Source: RYN-230 sp963720645 (lineage in GTDB: Bacteria > Actinomycetota > Actinomycetes > Streptosporangiales > Streptosporangiaceae). Taken from it: DNA of 64,000 nt. The first letter of the stretch is position 1; each line of letters opens with the position of its first letter. The position numbers and the translations under genes are program-made. The stretch spans positions 558,001-622,000 of the forward strand of contig CAVRFX010000019.1 of NCBI GenBank assembly GCA_963720645.1, read 5' to 3'. This document shows positions 46,357 to 55,829 of the stretch, one piece after another. Below the pieces are notes generated by a model. The model searched no databases, was not told where the DNA came from, and saw only the letters and a list, made by a program, of their open reading frames with translations.

Positions 46357-47453
46357 TCACCCACCTAGCCAGATCCCCCGCAGCCTGCCCACCTCGGACA
46401 TCCGGCGCTCGGCCAGACGGTCGGCGGCGACCGCCGGGGGACACCCTCGGTATCGGCGAGCGCGAAGATCTGCCTGGTCGTGCCGTAGATCTGGGCGGCC
46501 CGGCCCTGCGCCCGCTCGAAGTTGAACCCGGCCAGCTCGTCGGAGACCTGGATCACGCCTCCCGCGTTGACCACGTAGTCGGGGGCGTACAGGATGCCCC
46601 GGTCGGCGAGCAGCTTCTCGATCCCGGGGTGGGCCAGCTGGTTGTTGGCCCCGCCGCAGACGACGCTGGCCCGCAGGGTCGCCACGGTGTCATCGTCCAG
46701 CGCGCCACCGAGCGCGCACGGGGCGTAGATGTCCAGCGGCTGGGCGAGGAGCCCGGCCCGGTCCGGCACCACCTGCACGCCCGGGTGGGCGGCCTCCACC
46801 CGGCTGACCGCATCCGGGCTCACGTCGCAGATCACGGCCGACGCGCCCGCCTCGGCCAGGAGGGTGACCAGCCGCCGCCCGACCTTGCCCACGCCCTCCA
46901 CGCCGACCACGCGCCCGTCCAGGCTGGGGCTGCCCCAGCGGTGCTCGGCAGCGGCCCGCATGCCCTGGAACACCCCGAACGCGGTGAGCACGGAGGAATC
47001 GCCCGCGCCACCGTTCGGCACCGTCCGGCCGGTCACGTAGCCCGATTCCCGGGCGATGAGGTCCATGTCCTCGCTGTAGGTGCCGATGTCACACGCGGTG
47101 ATGTAGCGGCCGCCCAGTGACTCGAGGAAGCGGCCGTACGCGCGGAGCAGCGCCTCGGACTTCTGCGTGGCGGGGTCGCCGATGATCACGGCCTTGCCGC
47201 CGCCGTGGTCCAGGCCCGCTATCGCGTTCTTGTAGGCCATCGCCCGGGACAGGTTCAGCACGTCGGCCAGCGCCGTGTCCTCGTCCGGGTAGGGGTAGAA
47301 CCGGGTCCCGCCGAGCGCGGGGCCGAGCGCGGTCGAGTAGATGGCGATGATGGCCCTCAGCCCGCTGTGCCGGTCCTGGCAGAAGACGACCTGCTCGTGC
47401 CGCGGATCGGTACTGGAGTTCACGGCGGTCGGAGGGGGGAACACGTTCGTCAC
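46357..47453 (-). CDS. vdh: Valine/leucine dehydrogenase (Glu/Leu/Phe/Val family), one frameshift
   Basis: An NAD-dependent amino acid dehydrogenase that deaminates branched-chain amino acids, feeding the bkd complex. GTG 47453 starts 'TNVFPPPTAVN'. Catalytic Lys regions are 'LGGTRFYPYPDEDTALADVL' and 'MAYKNAIAGLDHGGGKAVI'; the Rossmann motif is 'VGVEGVGKVGRRLV'; 'VCGGANNQLA' and 'VNAGGVIQVSDEL' follow. A missing base in the five-C/G run at 46436-46440 would restore the ending 'AERRMSEVGRLRGIWLGG'. Valine is the likely substrate from synteny with bldC. Confidence 0.88.
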
Positions 47454-47624
47454 GGTAGTGACTGCCTCTCGCGTTCTATGGGTGCGTTGACCTGCGGAAA
47501 CGGCAGGCCGGGCGGCCTGGGGTGGGGCCGTCCCGCATCTGACACTATCGCTGCGGCGGACCAGTGACGATGTCGTTATCCGCAGGACATGTACCGCGGT
47601 ACGCGCGCGTGCCACGATGCGAAC

Positions 47625-48566
47625 GTGCGACCCTACGCGGCCTATCTGCGCGTCTATGAGCCCCTCTCCGCGTTCAGCGATGCGGAGGGCCGGTACTGGG
47701 CGGAGTACGCGGCCTCCGCGGTGCGGCCACGCCGCGCGGCGGCGCTGGACACGGAGCAGGCCGAGGCGCTCAGCAGGCTGATCGCCACCCCGCCGATCGC
47801 GGCCCCGCGGCGGGAGAGCGGTCAGGCGTATGTCCGCTGGGCCGACGGTGTCACCTATATCTGCCCCTGGCAGACCCGGCTGCGGTCCTGGCTCGAGCTG
47901 GCCCGGCTGCGCTCCACCGCGCGCCCGCTGCTGGCCGACGCGTTCGCGGCGGGCCAGGCCGAGGAGGCGCTGCGTGACTTCGCCTCCTGGCAGGGCCAGG
48001 CGTCGTCGCTGCGGGTCTTCATCCAGTCCTGCACCTGGGCCGTTCCCCCCGGATGGTTCGTGCCGTTCGCCCCCGAGGAGCGGTGGCTGGTGCTGGGCGG
48101 GGCCGCCGAGGCCGACGGCCGGGGCCCGGCGACCGCCGCGGCGACCCGGACGCTGATCTACGCCACGGCCATGTCCCAGGCCCGGCGGCGGATCGCCCGG
48201 GCCCTGAACGCGCTGCGGCGCACCAGCGGCGACGCCTTAACGAGCCCGCCCGGCGCAGCGGCCGGCGGGGCTGACACGGGTGAGTCCGGCGGCCGGGGCG
48301 GCCTCGGCCCGTGGCAGGCCACGGTGGAGATCGCCCAGATCGGCCGCTGGCTGGAGGAGTTCCATCCGCATTCGGTCGTGGAGCTGGATTACGGCGGCCT
48401 CGTGTACCTGCTCGATGACGACTCGCTGCGGGCCGACCAGTCGGTCGCGGAGGTGTCGGCGGCCATCAGCGCCAGCCGGGAAGGCCAGCAGGACCTGGCC
48501 AGCGTGCTCTATCAGCGGCTCCGCAGCAGGTGGCGGGCGCTGGAGTCACTCGAAGCCGCCAACTGA
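47625..48566 (+). CDS. Conserved actinobacterial protein of unknown function
   Basis: About 313 residues from GTG 47625 ('RPYAAYLRVYEPLSAF'); an ATG at 47589 would add 12 residues. Conserved-looking stretches are 'YVRWADGVTYICPWQTRLRSW', 'VPPGWFVPFAPEERWL' and 'SVVELDYGGLVYLLDDD'. It has no membrane segment or catalytic motif I can name. Genes of this kind lie between vdh and bldC in Streptomyces-like genomes, and that position is kept here. The last part ('QDLASVLYQRLRSRWRALES') is helical. Confidence 0.75.
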   Translation: MRPYAAYLRVYEPLSAFSDAEGRYWAEYAASAVRPRRAAALDTEQAEALSRLIATPPIAAPRRESGQAYVRWADGVTYICPWQTRLRSWLELARLRSTARPLLADAFAAGQAEEALRDFASWQGQASSLRVFIQSCTWAVPPGWFVPFAPEERWLVLGGAAEADGRGPATAAATRTLIYATAMSQARRRIARALNALRRTSGDALTSPPGAAAGGADTGESGGRGGLGPWQATVEIAQIGRWLEEFHPHSVVELDYGGLVYLLDDDSLRADQSVAEVSAAISASREGQQDLASVLYQRLRSRWRALESLEAAN

Positions 48567-48824
48567 CTATCAGAGGACGACTTTCCAGATTCCACCCGTT
48601 GCAACGATACGTGTCGCTAGAATCACGCAGCGTGACGCATAACAGTGGAGCAACGGGGGCGACCTGTCACAGAATCTTTGCTCCTGGTGGTCGACTTGTC
48701 ACCGCTGGTGATGGCAATATGGTCTCAGTGGGCCATATAGGACATCCACGGCAGGCTCCACCAGGAGCCAGGCACAGGAACAACCGCAGGATCGCAAACT
48801 GGTCCAAGAGGAGAGGCCGTAGAC

Positions 48825-49028
48825 ATGTCTGCACGTACACCCGAGGCCGAGCCGCTGTTGACCCCGGCTGAGGTCGCGACAATGTTCCGCGTTGACCCCA
48901 AGACGGTGACACGCTGGGCGAAGGCGGGAAAGCTGACCTCAATCCGGACGCTGGGCGGACACCGCCGGTACCGGGAGACGGAGGTCCGCGCGCTCCTCGC
49001 GGGGATCCCGCAGCAGCGCTCGGAGTAG
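48825..49028 (+). CDS. bldC: BldC-type developmental regulator (MerR-like wHTH)
   Basis: A 67-residue single-domain DNA-binding protein. ATG 48825 follows GAGGAGAGG. The sequence 'LLTPAEVATMFRVDPKTVTR' and 'WAKAGKLTSIRTLGGHRRYR' is the BldC winged helix-turn-helix nearly residue for residue. In Streptomyces BldC binds as head-to-tail multimers on direct repeats and delays entry into development. The upstream 258 bases hold its promoter; its terminator is at 49250. Confidence 0.97.
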   Translation: MSARTPEAEPLLTPAEVATMFRVDPKTVTRWAKAGKLTSIRTLGGHRRYRETEVRALLAGIPQQRSE

Positions 49029-49040
49029 GCCCGCACGACA

Positions 49041-49095
49041 GCAGTACACGCAGTACACGCAGTACCGGAAGTACACGCAGTACCACGCAGTACAG
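49041..49095 (+). repeat. Short tandem repeat of 9 bp after bldC
   Basis: GCAGTACAC and variants repeat about six times at 49041, 49050, 49059, 49068, 49077 and 49087 (the last after one extra base). It lies in the 506-base space between bldC and the next gene. Confidence 0.7.
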
Positions 49096-49249
49096 CACGA
49101 CACGAGGGGGGGTCGGCCCCGGCGGACAGAGCCGGGCCGGCGAGCGGCACACGCGCAGGTCGCTTGCCGGAGTTCGAGAGAACTGCCGGGGTCGATCCTG
49201 GGTCATCTCCCAGACGGGGAACCACAATCTTCCCGGGCACGGGTGGCGA

Positions 49250-49288
49250 GACCGTGACTACTAAATGTAGTCACGGTCTAACTTTTTG
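49250..49288 (+). terminator. Perfect 12-bp stem-loop with T tract downstream of bldC
   Basis: GACCGTGACTAC and GTAGTCACGGTC pair perfectly around TAAAT, followed by TAACTTTTTGT. This is a textbook intrinsic terminator for the plus strand. The same arms could serve as an operator for the gene at 49535. Confidence 0.75.
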
Positions 49289-49534
49289 TAACTGCCCTTC
49301 CCTGGAGCCCAGGTCCGCCATACTGGTCCCTGCCACTAGCCAGGTCTGCTGCTCGCCAGCGCCACGGCTGGCTGGCACGGCCGCCAGCCAGGGGGGGAGG
49401 GCGGCTCGCCAGGCATCCGCCTCCCCGATGTCACGGCGCGTGCGGGGGCACGTTCCGGGGCGGGGCGTGATGCCGCCGCCCGCCGGTGACCCGCGGGGCC
49501 GGCGCGGCACCGCTTCTCAGGGGAGGATCGCACA

Positions 49535-51465
49535 ATGCCTGACCCAAGGCTGGTATCTCGCGCGCAACGCGCCGCGACAATGTTGGAGCGGGCGTGGGAG
49601 CGGTGGCGGGCCACGCAGGGCCTGGAGGCCGAGCCCATGCCGCCGGTCTCCAGCTACGTGGGGTACTCCATCGAGGAGCCGTGGGGGCGGCCCCGGGTCG
49701 TCTTCGGCGTGAACGCCGAGGACGCCGAGCGGCTCGCGGCGTTGCTGCAGGAGAGCGCGGGCAGCGGGCCGGACGGCCTGCCCCGGGCCATCGACCCGGG
49801 TTACCGGCCGGCCGTCCCCGGCGCGTTCGCGGCGGACCGTCCCGCCGGGGCGGACCAGGGATATCCGGACCAGGGGTATCCGGACCGTGGTTACCCCGAT
49901 CGTGGTTACGGGGACCGTGGTTTCGCCGACCGTGGTTATGCGGATCGCGGGTACCAGGACCGCGGGTACCAGGACCGCGGGTACGACCAGAGCCTGCTCG
50001 AGGACGTGCGCGGGCGGATTCCCGTGCAGGGCTGGCCGCCGGAGTTCGGCGACAGCCGGGAACAGCTCAACGGTGCCGGGCCCAGCCATCCGGACGAGCC
50101 TCAGCTGCCGCTCGACCTGGGCCCCGGTCGGCCCGATGAGACCGCAGGGGAGCTGCTCCGGCCCGATGAGCCCGAGCGGGTTCACGACCTGAAGCTGCCC
50201 GGCGAACTGGGGCTGTCCGATGAGTTCCGGGCACCCGGCGATTTCCTGGACGACGGTGAGTTCCCGGTAGGTGAGAGTTTCCCGGCCGGTGAGGGATTCC
50301 GGCCGGGCGGTGAGGGATTCCGGCCGGGCGGCGAGCTGAGGCCGGCGGGTGAGCGCGGGCCGTCCAGCCTGGGCGCGCCCTATGGCGTGCCTTACGTCGG
50401 GGGTGCGCCCTACGCAGGTGGTGCGCCTCACGCCGGGGGTGCGCCCCACGCTGGGGGTGCGCCTGATGCCGGAGGTGCGCCTGCCGCCCGGGATGAGGCG
50501 TCCGTCGGCGGTGAGGCGCCGGCCGTTCCGTACACGGGGGAGCCTTACGACCCCGATGGCCCCTACGGCCCGGCCGCTTCCTACCGGGGTCCCGCAGACT
50601 TCGGCGTGGCGGCTGGCTACCGGGCGCCCGGCGGATACGGCGCGGGCGAGCCCGCGGACACCTCCAGGGACACCCTGAACGGGGGCCCCCGTAACGGTGA
50701 GCCGGAGCACGACGGTGCCGCGCCGGCTGCTGCCGGAACCGCCGCGGCCGGCCTGGACGCGGACGGCCGGGACGACGACGGGGACGGCCGGGACGGGGAC
50801 GGCGCACGCGCTCTGGACACGCTCAGCGCGTCCGGGCGCGATGAGCCTGGCCGGGACGGGTCCGGGGACAATGGGCCCGCGCGGGACAGGTCCGGGCGCG
50901 ATGAGGACGCGATCGGTACGGACGTGCGAGCCGACGACCTGCCAGCCGGTGAGGCGCACGCCGACAGCCGCGGCCACGACGAGACCGGGCGTGGCGAGAC
51001 CGGGCGCGGCGAGGCCGGGCGTGGCGAAGGCTCGCGAGGCGGGGACAACTCTGGCGCTGATCTGAGCGCCGACAATCGAGGCGGGGTCAACCGAGACGGG
51101 GTCAACCGAGACGGGGTCAACCGCGGGCGGGGCGGCGAGCGTGAGCGGGGACGCGCGGCCGGATGCAGCCGGAGAGGACCTCGCACCGGCTGGCCCGGGG
51201 GAGGAACCCCGGGCCGGCAGCCGAGCCCACCAGTGATGCGCCTGAGGCACCGACGGCGGCCGCGGATCGCCCGGCGGATTCCGCCAGCCGGGCCAGCATC
51301 TCCGACACCATGGCCGCGGAGCTGGCCGGATGGGCGGCCGGTGAGCTTCCGGGGCAGGCCGCGGCACGGTTGGCCAGCTGGGCGACCGCGGGCGGTGCGG
51401 TGGCCCGCGGCCGGCAGCAGGCCCGCCTCGGCGGCAGCGGAACCGCCGCGGAGCGGGTCAGCTAG
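49535..51465 (+). CDS. Large low-complexity repeat protein (one frameshift)
   Basis: Residues 1-75 are a conserved-looking globular head ('RAATMLERAWERWRATQGLE', 'YVGYSIEEPWGRPRVVFGVNA'). Then come about ten GY-x-DR units (residues 108-150), acidic linkers, GGAP-x-A repeats near 290-320, and Gly/Arg/Glu/Asp repeats to about 535. After a shift near 51150 a helical tail follows: 'SISDTMAAELAGWAAGELPGQAA' (shown across about 23 residues in the protein) and 'ARLASWATAGGAVA'. The middle is almost surely disordered. Head and tail suggest a scaffold with two anchoring modules. Function unknown; it starts at an ATG after GGGGAGG. Confidence 0.7.
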
Positions 51466-51549
51466 CGGAGTACCCTCGTGCTGGATCGGGCCTGACCGAA
51501 CCGGCGGCCCTCATGTCCAGCTGGCGGGAGTCCCGGATGATGCGGCGTC

Positions 51550-52506
51550 GTGGCCGGCCCGGCTTTACCCGTGCCCGGCCCGGCCCGCCTGGTCCTGGCC
51601 GGCGTCGCGCTCCTGGCCGCCGCCGGGCTGGCCGGATGTACCGGAGCGGGCGGCACGGCGTTGCCCGCGGCCGGCCAGTCCCCGTCCAGCGCCGGGGCGG
51701 GCGCCGCGGCTGGGGTCGCGGCCACCGCCGGAGCCAGCGGCACGGGGCAGGCCGCGGGAACGCCGGGCGCGACGCCTACCGGGCCGCGCCCCGGCAACGT
51801 CCCGCTGAGCACCGCCGCGCCCACCCCCACGGCCCAGCCCCTGGCCGGGCAGGTCATCGCTCTGGACCCCGGGCACAACGGCGCCAACTGGTCGCATCCG
51901 GCGATCATCGACCGGCTGGTCAACGTGATCACGGAATGGAAGGCCTGCGACACGGCGGGGGCGCAGACTGACGCGGGATACCCCGAGCACGCCTTCACGT
52001 TCAACGTGGCGATGCGCCTGGCCCGGCTGCTCCGGGCCGAGGGGGCCACCGTGGTCCTGACCCGCCACAACGATGACGGTGTCGGACCGTGCGTGACCCA
52101 GCGCGCCGCGATCGGCAACCGGGCCCACGCGGACGCGGCTATCTCCATCCACGCCGACGGTGGGCCGCCCTCGGGGACGGGGTTCGAGGTGATCGCGCCG
52201 GGCCGTATCACCGGCGCCCCGGACGCCCAGGTCATCGGGTCATCCGGCCGGCTCGCCGTAGACATCAGGAACGCCTACCACCGGATCACCGGCGAGCCGT
52301 ACTCCGACTACGTCGGCACCCGGGGGCTGGACGTGCGCACCGACCTCGGCGGGCTGAACCTCTCCACCGTGCCCAAGGTCTTCATCGAGTGCGGCAACAT
52401 GCGCAACGCCGCCGACGCGGCCCGGCTGACCAGCCCGCGGTTCCGGGAGCGCGTCGCGAAGGCCCTGGAGGCCGGCTTCGTCGCCTTCCTCGGCAGGCAT
52501 TCCTGA
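51550..52506 (+). CDS. N-acetylmuramoyl-L-alanine amidase (Amidase_3) lipoprotein
   Basis: A zinc peptidoglycan amidase acting outside the membrane. GTG 51550 is likely; the lipoprotein signal ends 'AAAGLAGCTG'. A Pro/Thr/Ala-rich linker precedes the catalytic domain. Zn ligands are the His in 'IALDPGHNG', the Glu in 'YPEHAFTFNVAMRLA' and the His in 'AAISIHADGG'; the catalytic Glu is in 'KVFIECGNMRN'. It is intact at about 318 residues. It probably takes part in wall remodelling or cell separation. Confidence 0.88.
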   Translation: MAGPALPVPGPARLVLAGVALLAAAGLAGCTGAGGTALPAAGQSPSSAGAGAAAGVAATAGASGTGQAAGTPGATPTGPRPGNVPLSTAAPTPTAQPLAGQVIALDPGHNGANWSHPAIIDRLVNVITEWKACDTAGAQTDAGYPEHAFTFNVAMRLARLLRAEGATVVLTRHNDDGVGPCVTQRAAIGNRAHADAAISIHADGGPPSGTGFEVIAPGRITGAPDAQVIGSSGRLAVDIRNAYHRITGEPYSDYVGTRGLDVRTDLGGLNLSTVPKVFIECGNMRNAADAARLTSPRFRERVAKALEAGFVAFLGRHS

Positions 52507-52539
52507 GCACATCCTCAGCAATCGCTAAGGTCGGGGCGC

Positions 52540-53148
52540 TTGCATTCTGCTGTGACACCCGCGAGCGGGCCCCCGCCCAGCCGACGGTACGGGCATCCGC
52601 TGACCCTGGTGGCCGTGGCGGCCGTAGCCCTGCTCGCTGGTGCGGGAGGGGCGGCCGTCGCGACTTCCGGCAGTTCCGCGAGCCCGGCCGCGGACTCCAC
52701 GTCCACTCAGGCCAGTCCCTCGCCCTCCGCCTCGTCCGCGCCCCAGCGTCCCGCGGTCCCACCGCCCGGCAGGACAGGCGGGTTCTTCGGCGGGGGGATC
52801 GGCAGTGGCTTCTCCGGCGCCCCGGTGCACGGCACCCTCGTGGTGCCCGTGTCCGGTGGCGGCTTCCAGACCGAGGACGTCCAGCGGGGCAAGGTCACCG
52901 CGATCAGCAGCTCATCGGTCACGGTCGTCAGCGCCGACAAGTACACGAAGACCTACCGGGTGAACGGCTCGACCCCGGTGAACGCCGGGAACGGCGGCCT
53001 CAGCAGCGTCAAGGTGGGTGACCAGGTCAGCCTGACCGCCACCGTGCGCGGTTCCACGGCCACCGTCACCAGCATGATCGACCTGTCCCGCCTCGGTAAC
53101 CGCTTCTTCGGCCCAGGCGACGGCAACCAGGGACAACCCTCAGGCTGA
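52540..53148 (+). CDS. Exported protein with DUF5666-like beta domain
   Basis: The start is uncertain: TTG 52540 or GTG 52552. A signal/membrane helix ('LTLVAVAAVALLAGAGGAAVA') is followed by a Ser/Pro-rich linker and a beta domain: 'GTLVVPVSGGGFQTEDVQRGKV', 'SVTVVSADKYTKTYRVN', 'VKVGDQVSLTATVRG'. This pattern matches small OB-like DUF5666 domains of actinobacterial surface proteins. About 200 residues. It follows the amidase after 33 bases and may be co-transcribed with it. Confidence 0.65.
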   Translation: MHSAVTPASGPPPSRRYGHPLTLVAVAAVALLAGAGGAAVATSGSSASPAADSTSTQASPSPSASSAPQRPAVPPPGRTGGFFGGGIGSGFSGAPVHGTLVVPVSGGGFQTEDVQRGKVTAISSSSVTVVSADKYTKTYRVNGSTPVNAGNGGLSSVKVGDQVSLTATVRGSTATVTSMIDLSRLGNRFFGPGDGNQGQPSG

Positions 53149-53263
53149 GGGTGAAGACGTCTGGTTCCGGCCCGGCCTGCCCAGGGACCGGGCCGGGACC
53201 AGACACCAGCGAATTCCGCACCCCCGGCACACACTGTCGGCAGGCCGGCGGAGAATCGGGCAC

Positions 53264-54963
53264 GTGCGGGTTGCGGTGGTTGCCGGGCCCGGGCGCACGG
53301 CCCTCCTGCAGGAACTCGCCGAGGACGGCAGCGGCTACGCCGCGCCCATCCTGGTCAACGACTTCCCGGCTGCGGTAGCGGACTACGAGCGCGCCGGGTC
53401 CGGGCGCGGGGGGACGGTGCCGGGTGAGCCCGTGCGCTGGGTCTGGGCGGACATATCCGCCGTCTACCCGTCCCTGCTGCGCGCCGGAGCACGGGTGGAC
53501 CGCTGCCACGACGTTTCCCTGACCGGCGCGCTGCTGCTGGCGCGGGACGGGCAGCCAGCCGGAGCCGCTTCCGTGGCCAGCCGGCCAGCCGGCCCGGCGC
53601 CGCGGGCGGCCGGGCAGGCGACCCTGTTCGGGCCGGCCGAACCGGGGATCGACGATGCCCGCCAGGTGCTCGCCACCCTGGTCGCTGAGCATGCGGACCA
53701 GGTGCGCCGGATCGCCGCGGACGCGCACCCGGCCAGATTCGGGTTGCTGGCCGCGGTCGAGTCGGCCGGCGGCCTGGCCGCGGCGGAGATGAGCGCCCGG
53801 GGGATGCCCTGGCGGGCCGACGTGCATGACGCCCTGCTGGCCGGCCTGCTCGGTCCCCGGCCCGGGCCGGGCCTCCCGCCACCGCGGCTCGCCGGGCTGG
53901 CCGCCCAGATCTCCGCCGCGTTCGGCGGCCGCCCGGTCAACCCCGATTCCCCGGCCCAGCTGCTGAAGGCGTTCGCCACCGACGGCGTCCCTGTCCCGTC
54001 CACCCGCTCGGGTGTGCTGCGGGGCATCGACCACCCCGCGGTTCCGTTCTTGCTCGAATACAAGGAACTGGCCCGGCTGCACGCGGCGCACGGCTGGGCC
54101 TGGCTGGACGAATGGGTGCGGGACGGCCGGTTCCACCCGGAATACGTGGTCGGGGGGGTGGTGTCGGGCCGGTGGGCCAGCCGTGGCGGTGGTGCGTTGC
54201 AGATTCCGCGGGTGGTGCGCCGCGCGGTCGTGGCCGATCCCGGCTGGGTGCTGGTCGTCGCGGACGCAGCGCAGCTGGAGCCGCGGGTGCTCGCCGCGCT
54301 GGCCGGTGATCACGCGTTTGCCGAGGCGGCCGGGTCCGGCGACCTGTACCAGGCGCTGGCCGGGGCGTTCGGCGGGGACCGGGCCAAGGCCAAGGTGGCG
54401 TTGCTGTCCGCGATGTACGGCGGGGCCGGTGGTGAGGCCTCGCAGCTGCTGGCCGTGCTCCGGCGGCGTTTCCCCCGGGCCGACGCCTACGTCGAGGCCG
54501 CCGCGCGGGCGGGAGAGGAGGGCCGGGTGGTCCGGTCCCGGCTCGGCCGGTCCTGCCCGCCGCCGTCCGCTGAGTGGCGGGGCCTCACCGCGTCGGCGGA
54601 CGAGCCGGGCGCGGATGACCAGCGGGCCCGGCGCTCGTTGCGCGCCCGCGGCCGGTTCACCCGCAACTTCGTGGTGCAGGCCAGCGCGGCCGACTGGGCT
54701 CTGGTCCTGCTGGCCGGCCTCGCGGCGGCTGGCGGCCATGCCTGAGTCTGGGCGGCCTGAGTCCGGGCCGCTGGACGGACCCGGTCTCGTGTTCTTCCAG
54801 CACGACGAGGTCATCGTCCACTGCCCCCGGGCCCTGGCCCCGGAGGTGGTCGAGGCCATCGGCGACGCGGCCCGAGGAAGCCGGCCGCCTCGTGTTCGGT
54901 GCGACCCCGGTGCGGTTCCCCGTGACCACGGCGGTCGTGGACTGCTACGCGGACGCGAAGTGA
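53264..54963 (+). CDS. Short family A DNA polymerase (Pol I-like), two frameshifts near the 3' end
   Basis: A DNA polymerase I relative of about 565 residues without a 5' nuclease domain. Polymerase motif A is 'VVADAAQLEPRVLAAL', motif B 'RAKAKVALLSAMYGGAGG' and motif C 'LVFFQHDEVIVHCP'. In the N-terminal part ('VRWVWADISAVYPSLLRAGARV') I see no DxE exonuclease motif, so proofreading is doubtful although relatives are often named bifunctional. Shifts near 54730 and 54885 join the C-terminus 'AGRLVFGATPVRFPV' and 'VVDCYADAK'. GTG 53264 start. It is distinct from the replicative repair PolA and probably acts in damage tolerance. Confidence 0.82.
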
Positions 54964-54968
54964 CCCGC

Positions 54969-55013
54969 GGTCAGGCCGCCGGGGTCAGCCGGGGGTCAGG
55001 CCGCCGGGGTCAG
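54969..55013. repeat. Two 20-bp direct repeats between polymerase and mscL
   Basis: GGTCAGGCCGCCGGGGTCAG occurs at 54969-54988 and 54994-55013, spanning the mscL stop at 55010-55012. It may be a slipped duplication. Confidence 0.5.
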
Positions 55014-55438
55014 GCCGTGGCGGGCTGCTCGGTACCGCAGTACTTGCACTTGCTGGCGGCGGCGGGCAGATCGCTGGACAGGCAGGCCGGGCAGGTCTTG
55101 ACCGGCGCGGGATCCCCGAAGACCACCTGTCCGCGGCGGGCCTGAACCGCCTTGTACGGCACGACGATGAGGAAGTACACCACGGCGATGAAAATGATGA
55201 AATAGATAATTGCGGAGATGAAAGCCCCGATATCCACGAACGTCTTCGGGTTGTGGTCCTGGCCTAGCTGGATCCCCAGGCCTTGCGACGAGCCGCCCTG
55301 GAACCGGGCCACGATGGGATTGATGATGTCGGTCGTGAAGGCGAGGATCAGGCCGCTGAACGCCAACGCGACGACCAGCCCCACCGCGACGACGATCACG
55401 TCACCACGCATCAGAAAGTTCTTGAAGCCCTTCAGCAT
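55010..55438 (-). CDS. mscL: Large-conductance mechanosensitive channel MscL with zinc-ribbon tail
   Basis: A pressure-relief channel of the plasma membrane. ATG 55438 follows GGATGGGG. TM1 starts after 'MLKGFKNFLMRGDVIVVAVGL', a periplasmic loop follows, and TM2 is 'AFISAIIYFIIFIAVVYFLIV'. The C-terminus, instead of the usual helical bundle only, ends with 'KTCPACLSSDLPAAASKCKYCG', two CxxC knuckles of a zinc ribbon. The total is 142 residues. Zinc-ribbon tails occur in some actinobacterial MscL proteins; their role is unknown. Confidence 0.92.
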   Translation of the reverse strand: MLKGFKNFLMRGDVIVVAVGLVVALAFSGLILAFTTDIINPIVARFQGGSSQGLGIQLGQDHNPKTFVDIGAFISAIIYFIIFIAVVYFLIVVPYKAVQARRGQVVFGDPAPVKTCPACLSSDLPAAASKCKYCGTEQPATA

Positions 55439-55829
55439 GCCCCATCCTCCGATTCGCGATCACGAATGGCGCCCCGTAAGTATGGCTGGCCGCTGGCGAG
55501 CCATGACCAGACACGCCGTACGATTCCGGTGATCATGACGGGGCGCAAGTCCTTCCGCTAATTACCTTCCCGGCGTGGTCATCAGGGGCGGACCTGAACA
55601 GCCGCAAGTAGGCCCAGGCCCACTGCGGTTGTAGGTGCCAGCCCATGGCGCGGCGTCGCGGGGCAGGTCAGGATGGCCTGGCAGGTGATCGCAACTTTGC
55701 CGTGCGGGACTCACCCATAGGCACCCATAAGCCCGCGGCCTGCACGAGAAGATGTGACCCGTGCCGGATCCCGGCGTCATCCACCTTGTCGAAAAACCCC
55801 GGTGGCACGCGCGGCCCAGGGAGGATCTC

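Noticed and set aside
49041..49095. CRISPR array
   Set aside because: Units are 9 bp and contiguous with no spacers.
54964..55013. Intrinsic terminator between the polymerase gene and mscL
   Set aside because: The sequence is a direct repeat, not an inverted one, and has no T tract.
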